This document shows, piece after piece, positions 35,683 through 42,987 of a stretch of 64,000 nucleotides of DNA. The stretch comes from Microbacterium helvum (GTDB lineage Bacteria; Actinomycetota; Actinomycetes; Actinomycetales; Microbacteriaceae). The stretch lies in assembly GCF_014779795.1 (NCBI RefSeq), contig NZ_JACXZS010000001.1, positions 1-64,000 of the forward strand, given 5' to 3'. Position 1 is the first letter of the stretch, and each line of letters starts with the position of its first letter. The notes below the pieces were generated by a model that was not told the origin of the DNA, made no database searches, and saw nothing but the letters and a program-made list of their open reading frames with translations. Position numbers and translations under genes: made by a program.

Positions 35683-35804
35683 GGAGGAGCCTCCTCGATC
35701 GGGTGCAGACGGTGATTCGATCGTAGTTCGGAGGCTGTTCCCAGGCGCCGCGAACGCCCCGAAGCGGGCCCGTGATCTGGCCTTTTCGAGAGACGCGCTC
35801 ACAT

Positions 35805-35820
35805 GTAACGTTCAGGTAAC
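35805..35820 (+). promoter_or_regulatory. GTAAC direct repeat, MtrA-like box
   Basis: GTAAC at 35805-35809 and again at 35816-35820, 11 bases apart, about 110 bases before the transglycosylase gene. This spacing matches the tandem GTAAC sites of the MtrA response regulator known from actinobacterial cell-wall genes. The remaining region 35683-35930 contains a weak hairpin (35881-35909) and no gene. Confidence 0.45.
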
Positions 35821-35930
35821 GCACCGGAACCGCCCAGAAAGCCTCGGAAGACTCTGGGACTTGTGCCCGCCCGAACGGGTGCGAAGCGCCTCCCGATGGC
35901 GCACTTCGCTGATACGGAACTCGGTTTTTC

Positions 35931-36908
35931 ATGCGCTCCCACACGACTTTCCTGCCCGCCCGCCGCACGCTCCGCCGTGCCGAACGACGCCTCCGCCGCC
36001 GCCCCGTGCTGGTCGTCGCGACCCTCGCTCTGGGGCTCGTCGCCACCGCCGGGTTCACCACGGCAGCCCCCGCTTCACTGGCAGAGGCCTCCGGGCAGAC
36101 CCCTGATTTCGCACTCGCCTCGTACTCGACGCCCCTCGTCGCGCAGATCTCGGGCACGGACGCCCAGAACGACGCCGACAGCGCCGTCACCGCAGCGGCC
36201 GCAGCGATGACCGCCGCATCGACGGTCACGTCCGACATCACCGCGTCGGGCCTGGACGTCGGCACGCCCGACACCACGGTCGACACGACGCAGCTGTCGA
36301 CGGCGGTCGAGCAGCTGGAGCGCGCACAGGCGCTCCCCCAGATGTACTCCGCCGACTTCGAAGAGACCGTCACCTCGCTGACCGCGTCGGTCAGCGAGCA
36401 GACCGCGGGTCTGCGCGGCAAGCTCGACGCCGCCATCGCCCTCAAGGCGCAGCAGGAGGCGGAAGAGAAGGCCCGCCAGGAGGCAGAGGCCGCCGCGGCC
36501 GCGCAGGCCGCTGCCGACGCCGCCGCGAAGCAGAAGAAGAAGTCCAGCGGCTCGTCGAAGTCGTCGTCGGCCGCGCCCGCGCCGTCGTACGCCGCGAGCG
36601 GGACGAGCGCCGGCGAGGCGCAGGCGACCGCGCGCTCGATGATCGCCGGCTACGGCTGGGGCGACGACCAGTTCGCGTGCCTCGTATCGCTGTGGAACAA
36701 GGAGTCCGGCTGGCGCTACAACGCCGCCAACCCCAGCGGCGCGTACGGCATCCCGCAGGCACTGCCCGGAAGCAAGATGGGCGCGTACGGCTCCGACTGG
36801 CGGACGAACCCCGCCACGCAGATCGCGTGGGGCCTCGGCTACATCTCGGGCCGCTACGGGACGCCGTGCGGTGCGTGGGGCCACTCGCAGTCGGTCGGCT
36901 GGTACTGA
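35931..36908 (+). CDS. Secreted lytic transglycosylase-like protein
   Basis: A 325-residue exported protein with an arginine-rich start, a hydrophobic helix (about residues 25-45) and cleavage near A-E-A. The middle (about 60-215) is helical with an A/K/E-rich coiled coil and a Ser/Lys linker. The C-terminal 90 residues carry C-L-V-S-L-W-N-K-E-S-G-W-R-Y-N-A-A-N-P-S-G-A-Y-G, with Glu in the SLT position, and two cysteines. It is likely a cell-wall lytic enzyme of the actinobacterial aggregation-promoting-factor type. Confidence 0.85.
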   Translation: MRSHTTFLPARRTLRRAERRLRRRPVLVVATLALGLVATAGFTTAAPASLAEASGQTPDFALASYSTPLVAQISGTDAQNDADSAVTAAAAAMTAASTVTSDITASGLDVGTPDTTVDTTQLSTAVEQLERAQALPQMYSADFEETVTSLTASVSEQTAGLRGKLDAAIALKAQQEAEEKARQEAEAAAAAQAAADAAAKQKKKSSGSSKSSSAAPAPSYAASGTSAGEAQATARSMIAGYGWGDDQFACLVSLWNKESGWRYNAANPSGAYGIPQALPGSKMGAYGSDWRTNPATQIAWGLGYISGRYGTPCGAWGHSQSVGWY

Positions 36909-36951
36909 TGCAGCGCGCTCGCAGGCGCTCCAGAAGAGCGACCGCTTCTTT

Positions 36952-36990
36952 CGGAGGGGCCACGTCCAACACTGAGAACGTGCCCCTCCG
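36952..36990 (+). terminator. Hairpin terminator after the transglycosylase gene
   Basis: CGGAGGGGCCACGT pairs with ACGTGCCCCTCCG, with one bulged base and a loop of about 12. It lies 45 bases after the stop. The following bases to 37116 hold no gene. Confidence 0.7.
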
Positions 36991-37116
36991 TCGTCTACGG
37001 CGAAGAGCAGATGAAGCGGCTGAACTCACCGCAGCGCCTCGTCGGAGTCCGCGTGTGACCGCTACGCATTTCTCGCGTTTCGATTCGTAGCGAGCCCGCG
37101 AACCCCGCGAGCCCTA

Positions 37117-37350
37117 CTACTCCTCAACCAGGATGCAGTCATCCAACGGACAGACGTTAGGGACCGTAGGTGACACCGTGTCCAACGGATCCGGGTAGAT
37201 GATGACCGTGTCGGAACAAACTTCGTCAGCGGGACATAGGCCGCCAAGATCGAGCGGATCGCTCGAAACGGATGCATTCGCCATTCCCGCCATCCCGACG
37301 GCGCCCACGACCAAGAGTGCGCTGACGACGATGCCAACTTTGGTTCGCAT
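37117..37350 (-). CDS. Small secreted peptide with two cysteine modules
   Basis: A 77-residue precursor with a Sec signal (M-R-T-K-V, hydrophobic core, cleavage after A-N-A at about residue 26). The acidic mature part of about 51 residues has two modules: D-P-L-D-L-G-G-L-C-P-A-D-E-V-C and D-P-L-D then N-V-C-P-L-D-D-C-I-L-V-E-E. The cysteines are 39, 45, 67 and 72. The last 13 residues match the tail of the protease upstream on the same strand (D-V-C-P-G-N-D-C-V-L-V-N-E). The family is not recognised. The gene lies 91 bases after the protease stop. Base composition is lower in G+C than the surroundings. Confidence 0.7.
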   Translation of the reverse strand: MRTKVGIVVSALLVVGAVGMAGMANASVSSDPLDLGGLCPADEVCSDTVIIYPDPLDTVSPTVPNVCPLDDCILVEE

Positions 37351-37364
37351 GGAGCCGCCCCTTC

Positions 37365-37395
37365 GGTCCAGAAGTGTGTTTGCGGAGATATTAGC
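37365..37395 (-). repeat. Remnant copy of a protease-gene segment
   Basis: The 31 bases just upstream of the small-peptide gene resemble positions 37612-37645 inside the protease gene; on the plus strand both share GGTCCAGAAG then GTGTT and GATAT. In the frame of the small peptide this segment encodes I-S-A-N-T-L-L-D-R-R-G-G, versus I-P-I-N-T-L-L-D-Q-W-G-A in the protease. It suggests a decayed tandem duplication. Confidence 0.5.
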
Positions 37396-37441
37396 ACCCT
37401 GTTTCCTCGAAGTCACAGCGTTCGGTCGCCCCGAATGGCCC

Positions 37442-38335
37442 CTACTCGTTCACGAGGACACAGTCGTTGCCAGGGCAGACATCTACCACATCGGGAGAAA
37501 GCGCGGTGGCGTCGTCGAGCGTGCCCCCACCCGAGTCAATACTGTCCGACGGGGCGTCCTCTGAGGCGAACGTGAGAGTCTTGGCGAAAACCGGTAGTGT
37601 TGCGCCCCACTGGTCCAGAAGCGTGTTGATCGGGATATACGCAGCGCCAATGCGCTTCTTGTTCTGGTCCAACACAGAACCAACATGCATTCCCACCGCC
37701 CGGAGGCCCGCTCCGTCATAGCGCCAAACGGGACCACCCGAATCGCCGCCGGAAGACCAATAGTTTGTCACCATGGCCGTGGTTCCGTACCAATTGATCG
37801 AGCCGATGATGCTTCCCTCAGTCCAGCCGGTTGTGATACCCATTTTGCCTACCAGCACGCCCGTGGTCTGCGCAGCGTTTGGCATTCTTCCAGTAACTAG
37901 ACCCTGGCCACCAGGGCCCGGACGTGCCCCCGTGACGGGATCAACGATTACTTGAAGTGGGGTCACGTTGCTGTAGTAGGAGAGCAACTCAGAATCGCCA
38001 TATGGTGCTGGATGCTTTCGATACGCAACCGTGGCGAATGCCGCCGATGTGCCGAAAACTGTCGAACCCACGACATCACAGTGACCTGCCGTCATGATGA
38101 ATGACCCTGAGGAGCCGACGACGGTATATGAACCCGTGCATGCTGGAAGCGTGCCAGGGCCACCGAAGTAAAGTGGATGGCCAGCGAGGTATGAGTAGGT
38201 CGACGTCGTCGACAAGGGCGCCAATTTCGGTGTCGTAATCTCCGCGCCAGACGCCGTTGAATTGAACGCCAAGGCGAACGCGACAGCGAGCGAGAGGGTT
38301 GCGACAACCGCGCGCATTCGATTCGAGATTCTCAT
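37442..38335 (-). CDS. Secreted trypsin-like serine protease (S1) with cysteine tail
   Basis: A 297-residue protein with a Sec signal peptide (cleavage near A-S-G at about 30). The triad is visible: His85 in M-T-A-G-H-C, Asp114 in Y-G-D-S-E-L-L and Ser199 in G-G-D-S-G-G-P. Cys66 and Cys86 can bridge around the active site. After the domain comes a Ser/Asp-rich linker (about 258-282) and the tail V-D-V-C-P-G-N-D-C-V-L-V-N-E (284-297), shared with the neighbouring small peptide. GAGGGT precedes the ATG. Its codons are more A/T-ending than those of neighbours, which suggests transfer. Confidence 0.85.
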   Translation of the reverse strand: MRISNRMRAVVATLSLAVAFALAFNSTASGAEITTPKLAPLSTTSTYSYLAGHPLYFGGPGTLPACTGSYTVVGSSGSFIMTAGHCDVVGSTVFGTSAAFATVAYRKHPAPYGDSELLSYYSNVTPLQVIVDPVTGARPGPGGQGLVTGRMPNAAQTTGVLVGKMGITTGWTEGSIIGSINWYGTTAMVTNYWSSGGDSGGPVWRYDGAGLRAVGMHVGSVLDQNKKRIGAAYIPINTLLDQWGATLPVFAKTLTFASEDAPSDSIDSGGGTLDDATALSPDVVDVCPGNDCVLVNE

Positions 38336-38483
38336 TGAGCACCCTCTCATGCGGCATTTCTCGGCGATATTGCTGCCATAGCTATATCACAGAGGGAAAG
38401 AAATTGGGAAGGTCGCGTCGCGGACTGGGAGCACTAGCACACAGACCTGGTGCAGACTCGTCTGCCACTAAGGCGACTGGACC

Positions 38484-38660
38484 GTGGTCCGTATCGTCGA
38501 GGTGCTCGCGGCGTTCGGACTGACGCACGACGAGGACGGGTCGTGGATCATGCCGGCTCCTCTGCGGGAGTTCGCCCGCACCGCCCTCGCCGGCTCGCTC
38601 ACCACCCGCCGGGGGCATGGTACTGACTTGTACGATTACGTACAATCGGGTGCATGGTGA
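38484..38660 (+). pseudogene. Possible gene remnant before the toxin-antitoxin pair
   Basis: An open 58-codon stretch reads V-R-I-V-E-V-L-A-A-F-G-L, then D-E-D-G-S-W-I-M-P-A and L-R-E-F-A-R-T-A-L-A-G, like the C-terminal end of a larger winged-helix-containing protein, and then runs without similarity into the antitoxin start. It has no ribosome site. The end resembles DUF2398-type proteins, but weakly. The rest of 38336-38483 shows only A+T-rich sequence, probably the protease promoter. Confidence 0.3.
38628..38645. promoter_or_regulatory. Toxin-antitoxin operator palindrome
   Basis: TTGTACG-ATTA-CGTACAA is a perfect inverted repeat ending 8 bases before the antitoxin ATG. It is the expected place for antitoxin autorepression. 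Confidence 0.7.
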
Positions 38661-38941
38661 CGATCAGCGCGAGTGCGGCACGGCAGACCCTTCCGGCGCA
38701 GCTGGATCGGGTCGCGCGCGGCGAAGAAGTCGCCATCACGCGCCACGGTCGCGTGGTGGCGGTGCTCGTCAGCCCGGACGCACTGCGTGCGCGGCGCGCG
38801 CCGCTGGCGTGGCAGCTGGCCGATCAGCTCGGCGCCCGGATCGAGGACGCACGGGCTGAGGAGCTGCTCACCGTGCCGATCGACTCGTCGCGAGCGGAGT
38901 CGCTGGTCGCCGGCATACGCGCTTCGAGGTCCGGGCGGTGA
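38654..38941 (+). CDS. Phd/YefM-type antitoxin
   Basis: A 95-residue protein: M-V-T-I-S-A-S-A-A-R-Q-T-L-P-A-Q-L-D-R-V-A-R-G-E-E-V-A-I-T-R-H-G is the Phd/YefM DNA-binding fold, and the C-terminal 45 residues should wrap the toxin. The stop overlaps the toxin GTG (GTGA). A palindrome sits upstream. Confidence 0.85.
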   Translation: MVTISASAARQTLPAQLDRVARGEEVAITRHGRVVAVLVSPDALRARRAPLAWQLADQLGARIEDARAEELLTVPIDSSRAESLVAGIRASRSGR

Positions 38942-39357
38942 CGTCCGCCACGGCGTTCGACGCAGATGTGCTGATCTACGCGGCGATCGACGGCCACGCG
39001 CTGGGCTGCCGCATCCTGCCGCTGCTTCGCGACGATGAGACCGCCGCCGTCGGTTCCGTGCTGCTGCTCACCGAGGTCCTGGCGAAGCCGTGGCGCGATG
39101 ACCCCGACTCCGACGAGGTCGCCGCACTGCTCAGTGTGCTCAGCCGAGTGGACCTGCGTCCGCTCGACGAGCCGACGGCGCGGCTGGCGCTCGTCCTCGC
39201 CGCTGAGCACGGCCTCCGGGCTGCCGACGCCGCTCATCTCGCGACCGCGGTCGCCGCGGGCGCCGACCGATTCGTGACGAACAACCGCAAGGACTTTCCA
39301 CAGTCGATCTCCGAGATCGAGATCGTGTACCCCACCGACCTGGATGCGGACAGCTGA
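38938..39357 (+). CDS. PIN-domain toxin (VapC-like RNase)
   Basis: A 139-residue PIN protein. Acidic residues expected to bind magnesium are Asp8 (A-F-D-A-D-V-L-I-Y), Glu46 (L-L-T-E-V-L), Asp97 (A-A-D-A-A-H-L-A-T-A) and Asp110 (G-A-D-R-F-V-T-N-N). It should cleave RNA when freed from the antitoxin. Coupling to the upstream gene by GTGA overlap is typical. It ends one base from the DUF2200 stop (convergent). Confidence 0.87.
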   Translation: MTSATAFDADVLIYAAIDGHALGCRILPLLRDDETAAVGSVLLLTEVLAKPWRDDPDSDEVAALLSVLSRVDLRPLDEPTARLALVLAAEHGLRAADAAHLATAVAAGADRFVTNNRKDFPQSISEIEIVYPTDLDADS

Positions 39358-39358
39358 T

Positions 39359-39703
39359 TCAGGCTGTGCGGAGGATCTTCGCCATCGCCTTGCCGCGCGC
39401 CAGCTCGTCGACGAGCTTGTCCAGGTAGCGGATCTTCTGCATGAGCGGGTCCTCGATCTGCTCGACCCGCATGCCGCAGATCACGCCGGTGATGAGCGAG
39501 GCGTCCGGGTTGAGCTCGGCGTCGTCGAAGAAGTCCTCGAGCGTCGTGTGCTCGTCGAGGTGCTGCGTGAGCTGGGCGTCGTCGAAACCCGTGAGCCATT
39601 CGATGACCTCGTCGAGCTCGGCCTTGGTGCGCCCCTTCTTCTCGACCTTCGCGATGTACAGCGGGTACACGGACGCGAACGGCAGCGAGTAGATCCGGTG
39701 CAT
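39359..39703 (-). CDS. DUF2200-family protein
   Basis: A 114-residue protein with the DUF2200 pattern: [16 protein letters not shown] at the start, [19 protein letters not shown] in the middle and [23 protein letters not shown] near the end. The function is unknown. The ATG matches the family start. Confidence 0.85.
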   Translation of the reverse strand: MHRIYSLPFASVYPLYIAKVEKKGRTKAELDEVIEWLTGFDDAQLTQHLDEHTTLEDFFDDAELNPDASLITGVICGMRVEQIEDPLMQKIRYLDKLVDELARGKAMAKILRTA

Positions 39704-39809
39704 GTCTTCAGGGTAGCTTCGGCCGCCGGCATCCACTCTCCCGCTCCCGGCGCGCGCTAGGCTGACCGGCACCGTCGGCGCGGCCGGCGCCAGATCGGAG
39801 TCGACGCTG

Positions 39810-40802
39810 ATGACCGCAGCCGTGCCCGCGACCGGGAACGACGTCACCGCCCACACATCCGACGCCCGCGGTCGTGTGCCGCTGTGGGCGTGCGGGCTCC
39901 TCGGCCTGGGAGCCTTCGTGATCGGTCTGCTCCCCTGGCTCGTCACCGGGATGCGGCTGCCGCTGCAGAACCTGTGGGCGTCGACCCCGGGACCGGAAGG
40001 GATGCCGGTCGCGCTGCTGCCATTCAGCCAGTACCACCTCACCGACCTGTTCGCGCTGATCGCGGTGGGTTCCGTGGTCGCGGGCATCATCGCGCGGGCG
40101 CTGCGGCCTCGGCTCGCGCGCGGCGGGATCGCCGTGCTCGCCGGTGCGGTGCTGGTGGCGCAGGTCGTGGCGGTCGCCCAGTCCGCGATCGTCGTGAGCG
40201 CCGGGCTGCAGCAGCGCTCCGAGTCCGCGCTGTACCTCGGCGGCCTCGTGGCCGTGTGCGCCCTGTCGTTCCTGCTCGGCGCGGCAGCGCTCGCTCTCGT
40301 CGCCCTCGCGCCGCGCGGCGGTGCCCTCATCGGCCTGACGATCGGAGCACTGGCGATGGCGTCGTGGGTCGGCGTGTTCCTGCGGCCACTGATGCTCACC
40401 GGGCCGGACTGGCTGCTCGCGGTCGCGTCCGCGCTGCAGTGGCTGGCGCCCGTGCTCGTCGGCGCCGCGATCGCGTGGGCAGGCGTCAACACCGTGGGCC
40501 GGGTGCTGGCCGCGGTCGCGAGCCTCGCGCTGCTGTGGGTCGTCCCGGCGGGGATGACGGGCGTCTCGGCGGCGGCAGGCACCCGCGTGCTCGCGCACGA
40601 CGTGCGCGGGATGATCGACTACGCCGTGAATGTGTTCCGGATGGCGCTGTTCACGCCCGAGCTCGCGCTGCGCCCGATCGTCGCCGCCGTGGCGGTCGCC
40701 GCCGTCGGGCTGCTGCTGCGATGGGCGGTGGCGCGGGCACGACGCTCGCCCGAGCCCGAGCCCGTTCCCGGGTCCGCGCCGGCCGGTGAGCCGATGGCCT
40801 GA
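39810..40802 (+). CDS. Multi-pass membrane protein, unknown function
   Basis: A 330-residue protein with about eight hydrophobic helices and a basic, proline-rich tail ([12 protein letters not shown]). No conserved motif is recognised. It is 60 bases upstream of the ADP-ribosylglycohydrolase gene on the same strand; co-transcription is possible but a functional link is not evident. Confidence 0.65.
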   Translation: MTAAVPATGNDVTAHTSDARGRVPLWACGLLGLGAFVIGLLPWLVTGMRLPLQNLWASTPGPEGMPVALLPFSQYHLTDLFALIAVGSVVAGIIARALRPRLARGGIAVLAGAVLVAQVVAVAQSAIVVSAGLQQRSESALYLGGLVAVCALSFLLGAAALALVALAPRGGALIGLTIGALAMASWVGVFLRPLMLTGPDWLLAVASALQWLAPVLVGAAIAWAGVNTVGRVLAAVASLALLWVVPAGMTGVSAAAGTRVLAHDVRGMIDYAVNVFRMALFTPELALRPIVAAVAVAAVGLLLRWAVARARRSPEPEPVPGSAPAGEPMA

Positions 40803-40862
40803 CACGCACCCGACGCACCGGCGGGCGGCCGGGGTGTCTGCCCCTCGTGGCAGGATGCGTGC

Positions 40863-41822
40863 ATGCCTGATGCCCTCACGCCCGCGCAGCTCGATCGCGC
40901 CGTCGGCGCCGTCCTGGCCTCGGCCGCGGGCGACGCGCTCGGCTCGCAGTACGAGTTCGGCCCGTCGCTCGCGGACGGGACGTCGGTCGTCTTCGGCCGA
41001 GGGCACTTCGGCCACGGGATCGGCGAGTGGACCGACGACACGAGCATGGCCGTCCCGCTGCTCGAGGCTCTCGCGCGCCACGAATCGCTCGACGACCCGG
41101 TGACCCTGTCGACCGTCGTCGGCCGCTGGGTGGAGTGGTCGAAGACCTCGCTCGACGTGGGCACGCAGACGCGTCACGTGTTCGGGCTGCTCGCGGGCGA
41201 CACCTCCGCAGACACCGCCACCGCCGCCGCGCGCGCCGTGCACGACGCGACGGGGCGCAGCGGCGGCAACGGCTCGCTCATGCGCACCGGCCCCGTCGCG
41301 CTCGGCTACCTGCGCCGGTCGGCGGACGATCTGGCGCGCGTGGCCGGGCGCGTCGCACGACTCACCCACTGGGAGGACGACAACCTCGACGCGTGTGCAC
41401 TGTGGTGCCTCGCGATCCGGCACGCGGTCCTCACCGGCGGGCTCGACGCCAGGATCGGACTGGAGCAGATCCCCGCCGAGCGGCGACCGCGCTGGGCCGG
41501 CCTCATCGATGACGCGCTCGCTGCCGGCCGTCATCCGCGCGACTTCGCGCAGGGCAACGGCTGGGTCGTCCTCGCCTTTCAGGCGGCGCTGTGCGCGGTC
41601 GCCGGTGCCACGTCGCTCGTCGACGCGCTCGAACGCGCGGTGCGCGGCGGCCTCGACACCGACACTGTCGCCGCGATCGCGGGTGCGCTCGCGGGCGCGG
41701 TGTGGGGCGCGACGGCCGTTCCCGCAGAGTGGCGTGCGATCCTGCATGGCTGGCCGGGCATCGGCGCCGACGAGCTGGAGCGTCTCGCCGTCGCCGCCGT
41801 CACCGGCTCCGCAGTGTCCTGA
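40863..41822 (+). CDS. ADP-ribosylglycohydrolase-family protein
   Basis: A 319-residue ARH-type enzyme with A-A-G-D-A-L-G-S near the start, the metal motif W-T-D-D-T-S-M (about residues 57-63), G-R-S-G-G-N-G-S-L-M-R-T and the second metal site G-G-L-D-T-D-T-V-A-A-I-A-G-A-L-A-G. It removes ADP-ribose from proteins or small molecules. No partner ADP-ribosyltransferase is visible in the window. Confidence 0.9.
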   Translation: MPDALTPAQLDRAVGAVLASAAGDALGSQYEFGPSLADGTSVVFGRGHFGHGIGEWTDDTSMAVPLLEALARHESLDDPVTLSTVVGRWVEWSKTSLDVGTQTRHVFGLLAGDTSADTATAAARAVHDATGRSGGNGSLMRTGPVALGYLRRSADDLARVAGRVARLTHWEDDNLDACALWCLAIRHAVLTGGLDARIGLEQIPAERRPRWAGLIDDALAAGRHPRDFAQGNGWVVLAFQAALCAVAGATSLVDALERAVRGGLDTDTVAAIAGALAGAVWGATAVPAEWRAILHGWPGIGADELERLAVAAVTGSAVS

Positions 41823-41893
41823 CCCCCCGTCCCGGCCGGCGGACGTCGGGCGGGCGGACGTCGGCACCCGGCGGCTCGGCTACCGTGAAGGTC

Positions 41894-42975
41894 ATGCCGA
41901 TCGCCACCCTCGACACGTCGGCGTTGACGGGACCGGTCGATCGCGATGCGCTCGCGGCCTACCGCGAGAGCCTGCCGCCGAGATCCGTGGCCGCCTGCGG
42001 GCGATCTGGTGGCCGGCCGTCACCCTCTCCGCCTCCTCGGTGTTCCTGGCGGCGTTCTTCGCATGGCTGCTGCTCGGCACGGGCGAGGTGTCGACCGACG
42101 ACATCGTCGTCGCGGTGAGCGCGATCGTCCTCGCCGCCGGCGTGGTCGTCGTCACCGGCAACGCCGTCGCGGCCGATCTGCGTCGCCGCCGCGGCCTGCG
42201 GCAGTACCGGCTGTCACGCTTCGCCGCGGCGAACCGGCTGACGTACGCTCCCGTCGAGCGCGGCCTCGAGCTGCCCGGAATGATCTTCGGCGCGCGCGAC
42301 GGTCAGGTGACGTGGGATGTGATGAGGGATGCCGGCGGCCTCGCGGTCGGCAACCAGACCTTCACGACCGGCAGCGGCAAGAACCGGCGCACGCACCGCT
42401 GGGGATTCGCGTCGGTGCGGCTGGGCACTGAACTGCCACATCTGGTGCTGGACGCGACGAGCAACGACGCGCTGCGGGTGTCGAACCTTCCGGTGTCGCT
42501 CGATCGTGCGCAGCGGTTGAGCCTGGAGGGCGACTTCGACCGCCACTTCGCGCTCTACGCGCCGGTCGGCTACGAACGCGATGCCCTGTACCTGTTCACG
42601 CCGGACGTGATGGCGCGGTTCGTCGACCATGCGGCGGCGCTCGATGTCGAGATCGTCGACGACCGGCTGCTGCTGTACGCCCGCCGGGATCTGTCGACGC
42701 TCGATCCGGAGGTGTGGGAGTGGCTGTTCGCCACGCTGCAGGCGCTCACCGCCAAGGTCGAGCAGTGGCAGCGGTGGCGCGACGACCGGCTCGGCGAGAC
42801 GCACGTGGTGACCGAGGCCGGGTCGGCGCGCATCGTGCGCCCGCCCCGCGGGGTGGCGGCGCGCGGCCGGCGCCTCACCGAGCGCGTGCACTGGATCTGG
42901 ATCGTGCTGGGGCTCGCGCTGGCCGGGTTCGGGCTGTTCTCGATGCTCGACGATGCCTTCGGGCTCATCCCCTGA
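41894..42975 (+). pseudogene. Membrane protein gene with a frameshift near 41975-41985
   Basis: The ATG at 41894 opens a frame reading M-P-I-A-T-L-D-T-S-A-L-T then Y-R-E-S-L-P-P. The continuing protein (E-I-R-G-R-L-R-A-I-W-W-P-A, two helices, a soluble domain of about 250 residues, a last helix) is in the -1 frame from about 41978 to the stop. Joined, they give about 360 residues with a natural E-S-L-P-(x)-E-I-R-G-R-L junction in GCCGCCG. One lost or gained base explains it. The family is unknown. Confidence 0.6.
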
Positions 42976-42987
42976 GGCCCGACGACG

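Noticed and set aside
35835..35930. Possible c-di-AMP (ydaO) riboswitch before the transglycosylase gene.
   Set aside because: Only a weak hairpin at 35881-35909 is visible and the conserved riboswitch elements are not found.
38351..38645. Minus-strand frame opposite the remnant ORF.
   Set aside because: No ribosome site and no protein-like composition; it overlaps the toxin-antitoxin promoter.
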